This document shows, piece by piece, positions 1-8,614 of a DNA stretch of 48,447 nucleotides. Below the pieces are notes generated by a model. That model was not told where the DNA came from. It was given only the letters and a program-made list of their open reading frames with translations, and searched no databases. The stretch covers positions 1-48,447 of the forward strand of contig JABJEI010000002.1 of assembly GCA_018663245.1 (NCBI GenBank), in the 5' to 3' direction. Within the stretch, counting starts at the first letter, position 1, and every line of letters begins with the position of its first letter. Both the position numbers and the translations under genes were made by a program. Source of the stretch: a bacterium. Its GTDB lineage: Bacteria > Babelota > Babeliae > Babelales > JABJEI01.

Positions 1-389
1 ACCTAAAAGCGTTAGCTTCTGGTTGCAACGTTTTCTGCGTAAGGGTTCCAAGGTCCTCCTTGGTGTCCTTCTCCGCTAGGGGTTGGACAAGCAACCCCTA
101 GCTAAAATATTAAAGTATAGATGGAGAAATAGTTGTTGTTAAAAATGCAATAAAAGTGAGTTTTTAAGTTACTAACGTAGGAAGCAACCCCTTGTAAAAA
201 AAGGTATTTTGTACCAAGCCTATAATCAAAAAAAACAAAGAGAGGTTTGTTTGCAATAATATTTGCTGATAGAGGGTGTAAGAAAATGAAGTTACAAGTA
301 ATGTGGGGTAGTTAGGGGGGAGACCCCCTGCGAACGCTTTTTATGATATCATGGGTTTGTTGAATTATTTTTTGTAATGGAGATTGGGT
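1..389. other. Intergenic start region, hairpin-rich, no gene seen
   Basis: I see no convincing coding region before the ligase. Three inverted repeats are visible. One at 48-63 has arms CCAAGG/CCTTGG. One at 75-102 has an 11-bp perfect stem GCTAGGGGTTG/CAACCCCTAGC with a 6-base loop. One at 314-329 has arms AGGGGG/CCCCCT. The 75-102 stem is not followed by a T-run on the plus strand, so a simple terminator is unlikely. Bases 92-123 recur inverted near the other end of the window. Confidence 0.5.
75..102. repeat. Perfect 11-bp inverted repeat (hairpin)
   Basis: Arms 75-85 and 92-102 are exact reverse complements around GACAAG. The right arm is part of a 32-base segment (92-123) that recurs inverted at 47324-47355, so the hairpin probably belongs to a dispersed repeat rather than to the ligase gene. 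Confidence 0.6.
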
Positions 390-2132
390 GTGAAGTTTGT
401 TGACGTTGCCAGTGCTTTTGGTGCAATAGAAGGGGAATCTTCCCGTTTAGAAATGACTCGTCAGCTTGCTTCTTTGTTTCAGGAGGCAACGGCAGACGAG
501 GCGGCTATTATCGCCTACCTAGCGCTTGGCCAACTTCGTCCCACTTACAAGGGAACTCAGTTCAATATTGCACGTAAAAATATGATGAATATCGTTGCCA
601 GGGCAGCGGGGGTTCCTGTTGAACAGGTCAAAGCTGAATTTAAACTATTGGGAGATTTGGGTAAGGTGCTAGAGGCACAACCTGATGTCCAAAATTCATG
701 CACAGGTCTATCGCTTTTGGAACTTAATCAACGCTTGTCGGGTATTGAAGCTTTGGGTGGTACGGGCTCGCAAGAGCTTAAGGCGCAGGCGCTGGTTGAT
801 TTGCTTGGCTGTGTAGAACCGGTTGCAGCTAAATTTATTGTGCGAATTGTGTTGGGTACATTACGTCTTGGTTTTTCTGACATGACCATTTTGGATGCTT
901 TATCCTGGATGTTGGTTGGCGATAAGTCGGTTCGTCTTTTGTGTGAGAACGCTTACAACGTTTGTGCTGATATGGGTCGTGTTGCACGAGCTGCCAAAAC
1001 CGGGGGGCAGGAGGTGCTTGAGCGCATGGGAGTTGTGATGGGTATTCCGATACGCCCCGCAGCTGCAGAGCGCAGCTCATCACCACAAGCTCTGTTTGAT
1101 AAGCTTGGTCCGTGCATTGCACAAGAAAAATTAGACGGATTTCGTGTACAGGTTCAGGTAAAGCGTACTGCGGATAAAGTTGAGATCTTTTTTTATTCTC
1201 GAAATCTGCAAAATATGACAGCGATGTTCCCAGATCTGGCCCAAGCTTTTGAGCGTTTTGAGGTTGAGAGCCTGATTTGCGAAGGCGAAGCGATTATCAT
1301 TGATGAGCATACGGGTAGCTTTGTTCCTTTTCAGGAGACGGTAAAGCGTAAGCGTAAGCACGGAGTTAAAGAAGCTGCGAAGGAAATGCCACTTACTTTT
1401 TTTATGTTCGATATTCTGTATCTGAATGGTCAGTCGTTGCTTAATCAAACGCATACTCAGCGTCGACAGGTGCTTGAGCAGCTAGTTGATAAATACGGTG
1501 GGGATACGGTACGTGCTATCGATGAGGCACAAATTAACAGCCCGGATGATATTGAATCCTACTTCTCTCAAGCCATTGCACGAGGCTTGGAGGGGATTGT
1601 TGCCAAAAAACCTGATGCGGTATACCGGCCAGGGAAACGTAACTTCAACTGGATTAAGTTCAAACGGCACGAGACTGGGCAGCTGGACGACACAATTGAC
1701 TGCGTGGTCCTTGGGTACTATGCCGGTAGGGGCAAGCGCTCATCGTTTGGAATTGGTGCAATACTGGTGGGTATTTACAACGAGCAAGAAGACCGATTCG
1801 AGACTGTAGCAAAAATTGGTACCGGATTGTCCGATCAAGGCTGGCAAGAGCTTAAGACGTTGTGTGATGAGCAGGCTATCTCAGAACAGCCAAAAAACGT
1901 TGTATGTAGCAAGCACCTTGCACCTGATGTGTGGGTGCAACCAAAAACGGTTTGCTTGGTGCGTGCTGACGAGATTACAAAATCTCCTGTGCATAAAGCT
2001 GGAGCAGCTGAGGATAAGTTGGGGTATGCGTTACGCTTTCCACGATTCATGGGCTATCGCCAAGACAAACTTGCGACGCAGGCAACAGATTTGAGTGAGT
2101 TGAAGCGATTATATGATATTCAGTTTCAATAA
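390..2132 (+). CDS. lig: ATP-dependent DNA ligase
   Basis: Seals nicks in duplex DNA with ATP through a lysyl-AMP intermediate. From the GTG start it is 580 residues. An N-terminal DNA-binding domain (about 1-220) is followed by the nucleotidyltransferase core, with motif I EKLDGFR and the adenylated lysine at about residue 247, a later motif CEGEAI, the EGIVAKK motif near 405, and a C-terminal OB-fold (about 430-560). Length and domain order match archaeal/eukaryal-type ligases, not the NAD-dependent LigA usual in bacteria. An in-frame TTG lies at 384, but GGAG at 379-382 sits 7 bases before GTG 390, and the family begins with a short M-x-[FY]-x-x-[LV] segment that fits GTG. It ends in a hairpin shared with the convergent gene. 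No Ku or LigD partner is nearby, so the role is more likely general replication/repair than end joining. Confidence 0.93.
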   Translation: MKFVDVASAFGAIEGESSRLEMTRQLASLFQEATADEAAIIAYLALGQLRPTYKGTQFNIARKNMMNIVARAAGVPVEQVKAEFKLLGDLGKVLEAQPDVQNSCTGLSLLELNQRLSGIEALGGTGSQELKAQALVDLLGCVEPVAAKFIVRIVLGTLRLGFSDMTILDALSWMLVGDKSVRLLCENAYNVCADMGRVARAAKTGGQEVLERMGVVMGIPIRPAAAERSSSPQALFDKLGPCIAQEKLDGFRVQVQVKRTADKVEIFFYSRNLQNMTAMFPDLAQAFERFEVESLICEGEAIIIDEHTGSFVPFQETVKRKRKHGVKEAAKEMPLTFFMFDILYLNGQSLLNQTHTQRRQVLEQLVDKYGGDTVRAIDEAQINSPDDIESYFSQAIARGLEGIVAKKPDAVYRPGKRNFNWIKFKRHETGQLDDTIDCVVLGYYAGRGKRSSFGIGAILVGIYNEQEDRFETVAKIGTGLSDQGWQELKTLCDEQAISEQPKNVVCSKHLAPDVWVQPKTVCLVRADEITKSPVHKAGAAEDKLGYALRFPRFMGYRQDKLATQATDLSELKRLYDIQFQ

Positions 2133-2147
2133 TTATTTATGCAAATA

Positions 2148-2170
2148 AGAGCCCGCATTTCGCGGGCTCT
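2148..2170. terminator. Hairpin between convergent genes
   Basis: Arms AGAGCCCGC (2148-2156) and GCGGGCTCT (2162-2170) form a perfect 9-bp stem with a 5-base loop, just after the ligase stop and before the end of the convergent minus-strand gene. The downstream T-run is weak on both strands, so termination strength is uncertain. Confidence 0.65.
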
Positions 2171-2184
2171 GTTACGTGTGTTAT

Positions 2185-2958
2185 TTATGAAACCTTCGTT
2201 ACCTTTTTGCCTTTTAGGGCTTTGTTAGCAGCTTTCATTGCTTTTTTAGTTGCTGGTTTATTGGTTCCTGAAGGTACCTGTGCCGCCTTTGTTCCTGGAA
2301 GATAATACATTGTTTGGTCTGAGCGTATAGCTAAATTTTTGAGCGTAACGACAGGTCCTGCTGATAGATCGGGGGCGAGTTGTAGGGAAAGGTACCATGG
2401 AAGTTTCTTTTTATCCGAGATTGTTTTGCCTGGTACATTAATAGCGGCTAGCATTTCGTTGAGATTGTAAGGTGCAATTCCTTGTCCTTTTGGTGGAAGA
2501 CCGCTGACAATAATGTCGTCGTTGACTACTTTTACAACAATTTCGCCTTTTTTGTTTGCAATTTCATCTTGTAATGAGGTTGAATAGGCTGTGTAGTCGG
2601 TAAATGTAAATACAACTTCTGGTTTGTTATCACCCGCGTTTAGGCAGCTTCTTAAAACATCGCCGTCGCTGTTTACAGCTTTTCTGATTGTTGGTCCCGA
2701 CATTGCGGTTACTGGGCCAACTTTATTTGTTATTTTTGCTGGCGTTTGCCCTGGAGCCGAAACCCAAATGTTAACTTTTGGAGTAGCTGAAAAGTTGGCC
2801 ATACCGTAAAGGCCCTTATTTGAGTCGGCGTTGAAGTAACCTCGACTTGGGCCCGATGATGTTGTTCCGGCTTTCCTGAATGTGAAACCGCCCATAAATA
2901 GGCCAAAGGCAAGAGTCAGTATCGCGACTCCCGCGGTAATATATTTTTTGTTAAACAT
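2185..2958 (-). CDS. Exported protein of unknown function, Lys-rich tail
   Basis: 257 residues, family not recognised. The N-terminus has two lysines followed by a hydrophobic stretch (about residues 8-27, ending GLFMGGFTF), consistent with a signal peptide or membrane anchor. A motif YFNADSNKGLYG at about 40-51 resembles FYNNADSGRIY in the upstream neighbour, and both proteins carry a later WYLSL/YYLSL segment. This suggests two diverged copies of one domain, probably beta-rich. The last 25 residues are dominated by lysine and alanine. AAGGA lies just upstream of ATG 2958. It is the last of three co-oriented secreted-protein genes (8532 down to 2185), and the 45-base gap to its neighbour would permit co-transcription. 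Function unknown. Confidence 0.7.
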   Translation of the reverse strand: MFNKKYITAGVAILTLAFGLFMGGFTFRKAGTTSSGPSRGYFNADSNKGLYGMANFSATPKVNIWVSAPGQTPAKITNKVGPVTAMSGPTIRKAVNSDGDVLRSCLNAGDNKPEVVFTFTDYTAYSTSLQDEIANKKGEIVVKVVNDDIIVSGLPPKGQGIAPYNLNEMLAAINVPGKTISDKKKLPWYLSLQLAPDLSAGPVVTLKNLAIRSDQTMYYLPGTKAAQVPSGTNKPATKKAMKAANKALKGKKVTKVS

Positions 2959-3003
2959 TAGTTTCCTTGTTTTATATTTTAGTTATGGGAATGTGAGTAG
3001 CAC

Positions 3004-3819
3004 TTAGCTTGCATCTCTACCACGAACGGTGTAGGTGAATGGAGCTTCACAAACGATTGGGGCGGTGGTGATGGCAATTCGTCCGTAGTTACCTGTACTT
3101 GCTCCGACTGTTATTTTAGGTTTTGACTTTGAGCCTGTGACTGGCTTTATTGCAGGATTTTTATTTGATGCTTTTTCTTTAGGGTTTAATAGAGCATATT
3201 CCAGTTCACTGTTGTTATTCTCACCTGATTTGAAGTAGCCATTTAGGTTGCCAGCAGAATTGTATAACGAGAGGTAGTAGTTGTGTGGTTGATCGGCCCA
3301 GCCGCCATTCTTGATTATTATGTTGCCACCAAAAATTTGGTTAACAGCGTCCTGTTCGTCTTTAACTAGCGCGCCAAGATCAGATGGAAATGAATCTGTA
3401 TTTGTATCGCTTATAAGGCGCTCTAGGCCGGTCTTTAGGGTTGAATTAGAGGTGATGTTAAAGGAGGTAATTGCTCCCCAATTAAATTCTTTTCCATCTA
3501 CAGGAGATTTGTAACCTACCAGAGAAAATGTGTATGTTCCCTTTAAGTCTGGCATGTGATCTGTGCCCCATGAAACTGATCCGCCAGGTCTGACAGTGCC
3601 TTTTGCAGTTTTATATATTCTGCCTGAGTCGGCATTGTTGTAAAATGCTTGAAGATATCCGTAGCTTTGTGGTGCGAAAACTGCGTGACCGAAGCCAGTT
3701 GCAGTGTGTTTTACGTCATTCCATGCTTTTCCGAAACCGCCCCAACTTTGAACGTTATGATGAAGGGTAAGGCATACCGCTAGGGCTGCTACGCTAGTGA
3801 TTATTGTTCTTTTTCTCAT
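3004..3819 (-). CDS. Exported protein of unknown function, paralog-like to downstream gene
   Basis: 271 residues from ATG 3819, where AGGAG precedes the codon by about 8 bases. An upstream in-frame ATG at 3861 would add an isoleucine-rich leader and lacks this site. The signal peptide is clear: MRKRTIITSVAALAVCLTLH with likely cleavage after HNVQS. The mature part begins WGGFGKAWNDVKH and contains FYNNADSGRIY, then VSWGTDHMPDLKGTYTFSLVG and, later, PHNYYLSLYNSAG. The NADSG and YLSL segments occur in the same order in the downstream gene at 2185-2958. Several conserved-looking Tyr, Trp and Gly positions suggest a beta-sandwich, but I do not recognise the family. A perfect dyad at 3866-3883 lies in its upstream region. 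Confidence 0.7.
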   Translation of the reverse strand: MRKRTIITSVAALAVCLTLHHNVQSWGGFGKAWNDVKHTATGFGHAVFAPQSYGYLQAFYNNADSGRIYKTAKGTVRPGGSVSWGTDHMPDLKGTYTFSLVGYKSPVDGKEFNWGAITSFNITSNSTLKTGLERLISDTNTDSFPSDLGALVKDEQDAVNQIFGGNIIIKNGGWADQPHNYYLSLYNSAGNLNGYFKSGENNNSELEYALLNPKEKASNKNPAIKPVTGSKSKPKITVGASTGNYGRIAITTAPIVCEAPFTYTVRGRDAS

Positions 3820-3865
3820 TTTATTATCTCCTTTGATAATGATAATTACTTCATTTTTCATTATG

Positions 3866-3883
3866 CCATACAGCAGTGTATGG
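3866..3883. promoter_or_regulatory. Perfect dyad upstream of exported-protein gene
   Basis: CCATACA (3866-3872), GCAG, TGTATGG (3877-3883) form exact 7-base arms between the stop of the 1545-residue protein gene and the start of the next minus-strand gene. There is no T-run on the minus strand, so an operator or RNA processing hairpin is as likely as a terminator. Confidence 0.4.
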
Positions 3884-3894
3884 TTATCAACGAT

Positions 3895-6800
3895 TTAGCT
3901 GAATATTGTTTTTGACGAGTTGTATGCTGATGACTGCTCAGCTTTAAGAGCGCTATTTAAAGCCTTCAGCTGGTCGGAAGCTGATTTGCCTGCCTGATAG
4001 TCAGCGAAGTAGCGTCCTTGGATAGCACTGTACAGCGTGTTGGCAAGGTTAAAGATATTCTTGATTGTTGCCATGTTTATTGTGGCATTTTTGTGCGCCG
4101 ATTTGAGTTCGGCTAACATGGTGCTGATGTTGGTTATCGAAGCTAGATCTGTTTTAACAGTTGTGTTGTCGGTGGCTGTTAAGTCGCCGGACCCTCCAAA
4201 CATAGAATAGGCTTTTTGTGCATATAGTTTTGCGGTTCCGAATTTAAGCATTCCTTCAAGAAGCGCGTCAAGCAGTGTGTCGTAGGCTTGTACTTTGTCA
4301 GGGTCACCACCGTCGCCGTTGCGGTAGCTCGCGTACGAGGATTGTATTCCTTTGAAGTAGTCGTTGTTTGCCCGCCCCTTCCAAGAGCTTGAGGTGCCAC
4401 TAGCTGTGTTGTTGCCGGTTAGATAAGTTGAAAGTTTTTCTATTGCTCCAGCAAAGAAGGCAAGCATCATCTTTACGTATAATGTTTTTTCTGTAGCAGT
4501 ATCATGTAGTTTTTGTGAAGCAACTTTGAGTGCAACGTCGTAATATCCGGGAGCAGCTAAAGGCTTGTCAACCGCTAAGCAGCTATCACCGATGCCTTGA
4601 TTGACGTTAATTAAGCTATGATACATGCTTTTAAGCTGTGCATTGTCTTGTTCGAGTGAGACTGCGTATTCAAGATCCCAGTTTATAGTTTTTGCTAAGA
4701 GGTAGAAATAATTTTTTCCGCCTTTGGAGTCTTTGGTTTTGTCGTCTTTGGAATCTTTGGGTTTGTCGATTTTGGGGGTTTTGTAGGTTGGGTCTCCAAC
4801 CAGGCAGTGTGCCAGATCATCAGATTTTTGATGCTTTCCACGGATGTATAGAGCAGATTTTATTCCTCCAAGGTTTTTGGTTTGTGTGTAAAATGCAAAG
4901 TCTTGCAAGATAGTTTTGTAATGACTGTACAGCAAGTTGGATAATTTGTAGGCGTCTTGTGGTTTGCTAAATGAGGTTCGTTGTTTAGCATTTGTGAGGG
5001 TGGTTAGTGACTTATAAAGTGTTCCTCCGTGTAGCTGGTCTAGCTGCATGAACTCTTGGTGGGAATGGTCGAGATAAAGCTGTCCAAGTTGCTTGGTAAT
5101 GTCAGTTGATAAATTGTTGAACCAGCCTTTTTGTTGGGCATTTAGATCTGTTTTATCGGTTCCTGTGATTGTGCTTTGTGCGCTTGCGTTATAAAGCTCT
5201 GCGCATGGATAGGTGGGGTACCATCGCTTGGGAAGTACCAACGCTTGTACTGGGTAAAAGTGCAGCATGAGCGAGTTGCCAGCCTGGTTGTACACAATTG
5301 ATAGCTTATAATTTTTTTTATCGACTGTGATGCCATTATCCGCTAGCTCGATCAATTTCGTGTTGTGTTGATTAAATACCTTTGTAAAGCCTGAATAGTA
5401 CCCCTTTGGAGCCCATTCTTTGTATTCAGACCATGAGATAGAATAAAACTGTAGCATTTTATACAAAAATATAGTGGACGAGAATCCGATTAGTGCTGTA
5501 CGAAGTTTGCTTTGATCTGGATGCGCTTCTCGCATCAGTTCACCCAGGGCAAGTGGAGCTGATAAGTTCGTAGGAATCTGTTGTATGCACGGTTGCAAAA
5601 ATATCTGAGCAGATGACTTGACCTGTGTCCCGTACTGTTTGCTACCAACCGTTACAACTCCAACTCGTTGCACTGCCTGGTACATGGTTTTTGTAGAGGC
5701 TAGTGACTTTAGCGCGTTGATGCTACTACTGTCTGAGTTTTTTTGATCCGCAGGCATGTGCTGCTGTGCAAATGTGTAGTAGACAAGAGCGTTGTTGAAA
5801 TGCTTTTGTTTTGCGTACATTCCTCCCAGCGCCTTATAAACTAGTGCAGTTTTGGTCTGTATATCAGACAGATCTGATTTTGAGGGTGATATTTTAGAGG
5901 AGTAGATGTTGTTGTTTGTTGTAACCAGTTTCTTGTTTTTCTGGTATGCGGCAATATTGTCTTGGTGGGCAATTAGAAGGTTAAGTTGTTGTTTAACGTT
6001 TTGAATAGTTGTGAGTGCGGTTTGTAAATTTTTTGGTGTGTTGGCGTTAGGGCTCTTTTGTAAGGCGTTTAATTGACCTAAAGCGTTGTTTAGATTTGTG
6101 AATAACGCATCGACGGCTTGCACTACCTTTGTATCAACGTTGGGTTGAACGAGTTGTTTGTAGTATAGAAGAAGAGGCTTCAACATAGCTTTTGTGTTGG
6201 CGAATGAGGCATCAGATACTTTTGATGTTGCCTGCAAAAAACTTTGAGCGATGTTTGTGTACATACTGATTGCAGGTTGGCGAGCTGAATTGTTGGTCGG
6301 TAGTTGAGCGGCTATCACGTAAGTTGCCATGCCTTTGCTAAGTGCCGTGTGCCATGAACTCAGCGCAGCGCTGCTGTATTGATTTTTCTTCGTTGCGGTG
6401 TTTGCCCATGATGGTGTGTTTTTTGCAAGGTTAAGACTTATTTTGGCTGCCGAAGTTGCCTTTGTCGCCGGTAAATCTTTGATGACCTTGTTGGTGAGAG
6501 CTTGATTGCTCAGTAGGTATGGAAGTGCGGCTAGATACCAATTCTGACTGTTTTTAATCTGACCGGGTATGTTATGTGCCCTTGTTGTGGCATAAAGCCC
6601 TGCCAACAGATTAGCAAAGTTAACAAAATTTGGCTGAGCACTGCTTGGTTGAGCAAACGGTATTACCAGAAGGCTTTGCACATCATGATCGTAGCTTGCC
6701 GAAGCGTTTCTTCCTGCAAGAGCAATGTTTTTAGCAATCGTTTCAAAGCTGTTAAGAGAGTTTGTGTCGCTTAGTTTAGTAAACGCATTTAGCATTGTTA

Positions 6801-8532
6801 TCAGATTGCTAATGGTATTGACGGTTGCTTGGCAATCCTTGGCATTATTACTAGCATTGTTGTTTTGTAAGCTTTTAAATGAGGGAAGCATTAGGTTGGC
6901 ATTGTTGTTGGGCTGTCCTTGTGCGTGGATTAAAAGTTGTGCAGCTTTGCTAAAGGCTTCATTTGCGGTGGTGTAGTTTGTTTGCGCCTGTTGTAATTTA
7001 GTTATCAGTTCTGTGATTGTTGATTTGTACCGAGTTGGTGAGACTTTGTTCGGTGGCAAAGATGACCCAAACAGTGAACTCAAAAGGCCATTCCACGATT
7101 TGTTTGTCCAAGCCTTAAGAGCTGCTTTGGCTGCTTCTAGCTCTGAGTTGCCGCTTTTTACCTTCTTTTGGGCTTGGGCTAGTTCTGCTGCCAGTTGTAA
7201 AAGTGGAATGCTAGCTGAGCCAAATTCTTGTGCAGCTTTGTCAAAATTTCTTGAATTATAGTCACTAAGTGCAGAAATGAGTGCAGACTTCTTGCGAGTG
7301 TAAAGTGCTGCATTGTCATCAGGTTGAATGTTTCTTCCGCTTGATGTTGGCTGCCCCGATAGGGTTTGTAAGTCTTGGTAAACGATTGATGTGGTTTGAT
7401 AATAGTCGGCTATTTTTGTTGTTATAGAGTTGTTGGTGTCTCCAGCAATGATGGGGGCTTTATTTACGTTTATTTTTGCTTGCTCTTGTTTGATCGCTAT
7501 GGAAATAATATTGATGTAGTTGTTGTATAGTTCATATCGTTCAGTGCCAGGCTTGTCCCCTGGAACATGAATTGAGCTGTCCCAGTGGGTTTTACTTTGG
7601 GTGTATGCTTTGGCTGCCAGGCTTAGGTTCTCATTTGTTAATGATTGCTGTTGGGCCAGATGTCGCATTATTAGCGCGCAAGCTGAAAATGCCATCTGAT
7701 TACGAGGGTTTTGGTAAAGTTTACGAGCTTTTGCAGCATCAGAAAAATAGGCGGCTAAAGGATTAATTTTAGCGTCATACTGATTAATTTTGTTGATAAA
7801 TTGATTAAATTTGGCAGTAGTTGCTGGATTTGCTCGTATAAGTTTGTTGTACTGCTCTTGAATCATTCCATTTAAAATGGAAATCAGCATAAGATAAAGT
7901 GCTGTAAGGCTGCTGCTGGTGTTATCGATTGATACAGTAACCTCGGCCTTAGGATGCTGATTGCTGAAATCTACAAGTGACTGGTGTAGCTGGGTGATTG
8001 ATGTCTCAATATCTATTATTGCTTTGTTTATTTTTCCGTAATCAATTTCAAGGTTAGCTCGATCAACTGGCCCTAATTCGCTTAGGTCTACGTACTCCAA
8101 AAAATTTGATATTTGATAGTGATTTGTGCTTTTATATTTGGCGGTTAAATTTTGGGCATCAGTTGAATTGTAGTTTCCTAAGGCGCTATCCAGATACTTT
8201 TTATTATTTATTGTTTGAGCGGTGTTGTATTTTTGAACAGTTTCATATTTAGCTGTGCTTGGCGTTGTGTAGGTACCTTTGGTGGTATATTGTGTGCCAT
8301 CGGGTGCTGTATATACCGGATTTGATTCGTACTTTTTTGTGGCTGGTGGTGTATAGCCACTGTTCGGATCGGTATAACCACTGTTTGGATCAGAATATCC
8401 GCTGTTTGGATCGGTATAACCACTACTTGGGTCAGAGTATCCACCGCTATAGCTAGAATAGCTGCTATAGTCTCCGCAAGTGGTTTGTGTGTTTATACCT
8501 AAGAGTGTGCACAGCAACAGTAATTTCTTCAT
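3895..8532 (-). CDS. Giant exported helical protein with N-terminal YSDPNSG repeats
   Basis: 1545 residues, not recognised as a known family. A signal peptide (MKKLLLLCTLLGINTQTTCG) is followed directly by a Tyr/Ser-rich region: YSSYSSYSGG and then about four 7-residue units of the form G-Y-[ST]-D-P-[NS]-S (residues about 31-60). A second Tyr/Thr-rich stretch follows (about 66-105). From about residue 120 on the protein is Ala/Leu/Gln/Asn-rich and looks almost wholly alpha-helical, with TPR-like phrases such as NNALVYYTFAQQHMP. A charged Lys/Asp linker near 1246-1266 (DKPKDSKDDKTKDSKGG) separates a C-terminal helical part. GGAG precedes ATG 8532 at normal distance. The cysteine before the repeats lacks a proper lipobox. 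Size, export and low-complexity start suggest a surface or host-contact protein; this is inference. Confidence 0.8.
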   Translation of the reverse strand: MKKLLLLCTLLGINTQTTCGDYSSYSSYSGGYSDPSSGYTDPNSGYSDPNSGYTDPNSGYTPPATKKYESNPVYTAPDGTQYTTKGTYTTPSTAKYETVQKYNTAQTINNKKYLDSALGNYNSTDAQNLTAKYKSTNHYQISNFLEYVDLSELGPVDRANLEIDYGKINKAIIDIETSITQLHQSLVDFSNQHPKAEVTVSIDNTSSSLTALYLMLISILNGMIQEQYNKLIRANPATTAKFNQFINKINQYDAKINPLAAYFSDAAKARKLYQNPRNQMAFSACALIMRHLAQQQSLTNENLSLAAKAYTQSKTHWDSSIHVPGDKPGTERYELYNNYINIISIAIKQEQAKINVNKAPIIAGDTNNSITTKIADYYQTTSIVYQDLQTLSGQPTSSGRNIQPDDNAALYTRKKSALISALSDYNSRNFDKAAQEFGSASIPLLQLAAELAQAQKKVKSGNSELEAAKAALKAWTNKSWNGLLSSLFGSSLPPNKVSPTRYKSTITELITKLQQAQTNYTTANEAFSKAAQLLIHAQGQPNNNANLMLPSFKSLQNNNASNNAKDCQATVNTISNLITMLNAFTKLSDTNSLNSFETIAKNIALAGRNASASYDHDVQSLLVIPFAQPSSAQPNFVNFANLLAGLYATTRAHNIPGQIKNSQNWYLAALPYLLSNQALTNKVIKDLPATKATSAAKISLNLAKNTPSWANTATKKNQYSSAALSSWHTALSKGMATYVIAAQLPTNNSARQPAISMYTNIAQSFLQATSKVSDASFANTKAMLKPLLLYYKQLVQPNVDTKVVQAVDALFTNLNNALGQLNALQKSPNANTPKNLQTALTTIQNVKQQLNLLIAHQDNIAAYQKNKKLVTTNNNIYSSKISPSKSDLSDIQTKTALVYKALGGMYAKQKHFNNALVYYTFAQQHMPADQKNSDSSSINALKSLASTKTMYQAVQRVGVVTVGSKQYGTQVKSSAQIFLQPCIQQIPTNLSAPLALGELMREAHPDQSKLRTALIGFSSTIFLYKMLQFYSISWSEYKEWAPKGYYSGFTKVFNQHNTKLIELADNGITVDKKNYKLSIVYNQAGNSLMLHFYPVQALVLPKRWYPTYPCAELYNASAQSTITGTDKTDLNAQQKGWFNNLSTDITKQLGQLYLDHSHQEFMQLDQLHGGTLYKSLTTLTNAKQRTSFSKPQDAYKLSNLLYSHYKTILQDFAFYTQTKNLGGIKSALYIRGKHQKSDDLAHCLVGDPTYKTPKIDKPKDSKDDKTKDSKGGKNYFYLLAKTINWDLEYAVSLEQDNAQLKSMYHSLINVNQGIGDSCLAVDKPLAAPGYYDVALKVASQKLHDTATEKTLYVKMMLAFFAGAIEKLSTYLTGNNTASGTSSSWKGRANNDYFKGIQSSYASYRNGDGGDPDKVQAYDTLLDALLEGMLKFGTAKLYAQKAYSMFGGSGDLTATDNTTVKTDLASITNISTMLAELKSAHKNATINMATIKNIFNLANTLYSAIQGRYFADYQAGKSASDQLKALNSALKAEQSSAYNSSKTIFS
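8351..8446 (-). repeat. 21-bp tandem repeat encoding SGYTDPN heptads
   Basis: Four 21-base units start at 8351, 8372, 8393 and 8414, with a partial fifth after 8435. Units differ mainly at third positions and by Ser/Thr alternation. They encode the Tyr-Ser/Thr-Asp-Pro-Asn-Ser-Gly heptads of the giant exported protein. The period is divisible by three, so changes in copy number would keep the frame. Confidence 0.85.
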
Positions 8533-8550
8533 CTATCGATCTCCTTAAAA

Positions 8551-8593
8551 TTGACTTGTACTTAGCAATAGTGCTGTGCAATTTCTAAGTCAA
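8551..8593. promoter_or_regulatory. Inverted repeat in upstream region of giant exported protein
   Basis: TTGACTT at 8551-8557 and its exact complement AAGTCAA at 8587-8593 flank about 29 bases, just before the start of the minus-strand gene at 8532. The minus-strand copy TTGACT could serve as a -35 element, but I cannot find a good -10 at 16-17 bases, so the promoter call is weak. Confidence 0.3.
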
Positions 8594-8614
8594 CGATCTA
8601 GGAGGTATAGAGTT

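Noticed and set aside
1-389. Replication origin or rRNA end near the window start
   Set aside because: No DnaA-box cluster, AT-rich unwinding region or rRNA sequence recognised; rpmH is 35 kb away and has no dnaA beside it.
8351-8446. 21-bp repeats as a CRISPR array
   Set aside because: Units are contiguous with no spacers and encode in-frame protein heptads.
3895-8532. Lipoprotein signal in the giant exported protein (Cys19)
   Set aside because: The residues before the Cys (Gln-Thr-Thr) do not fit a lipobox.
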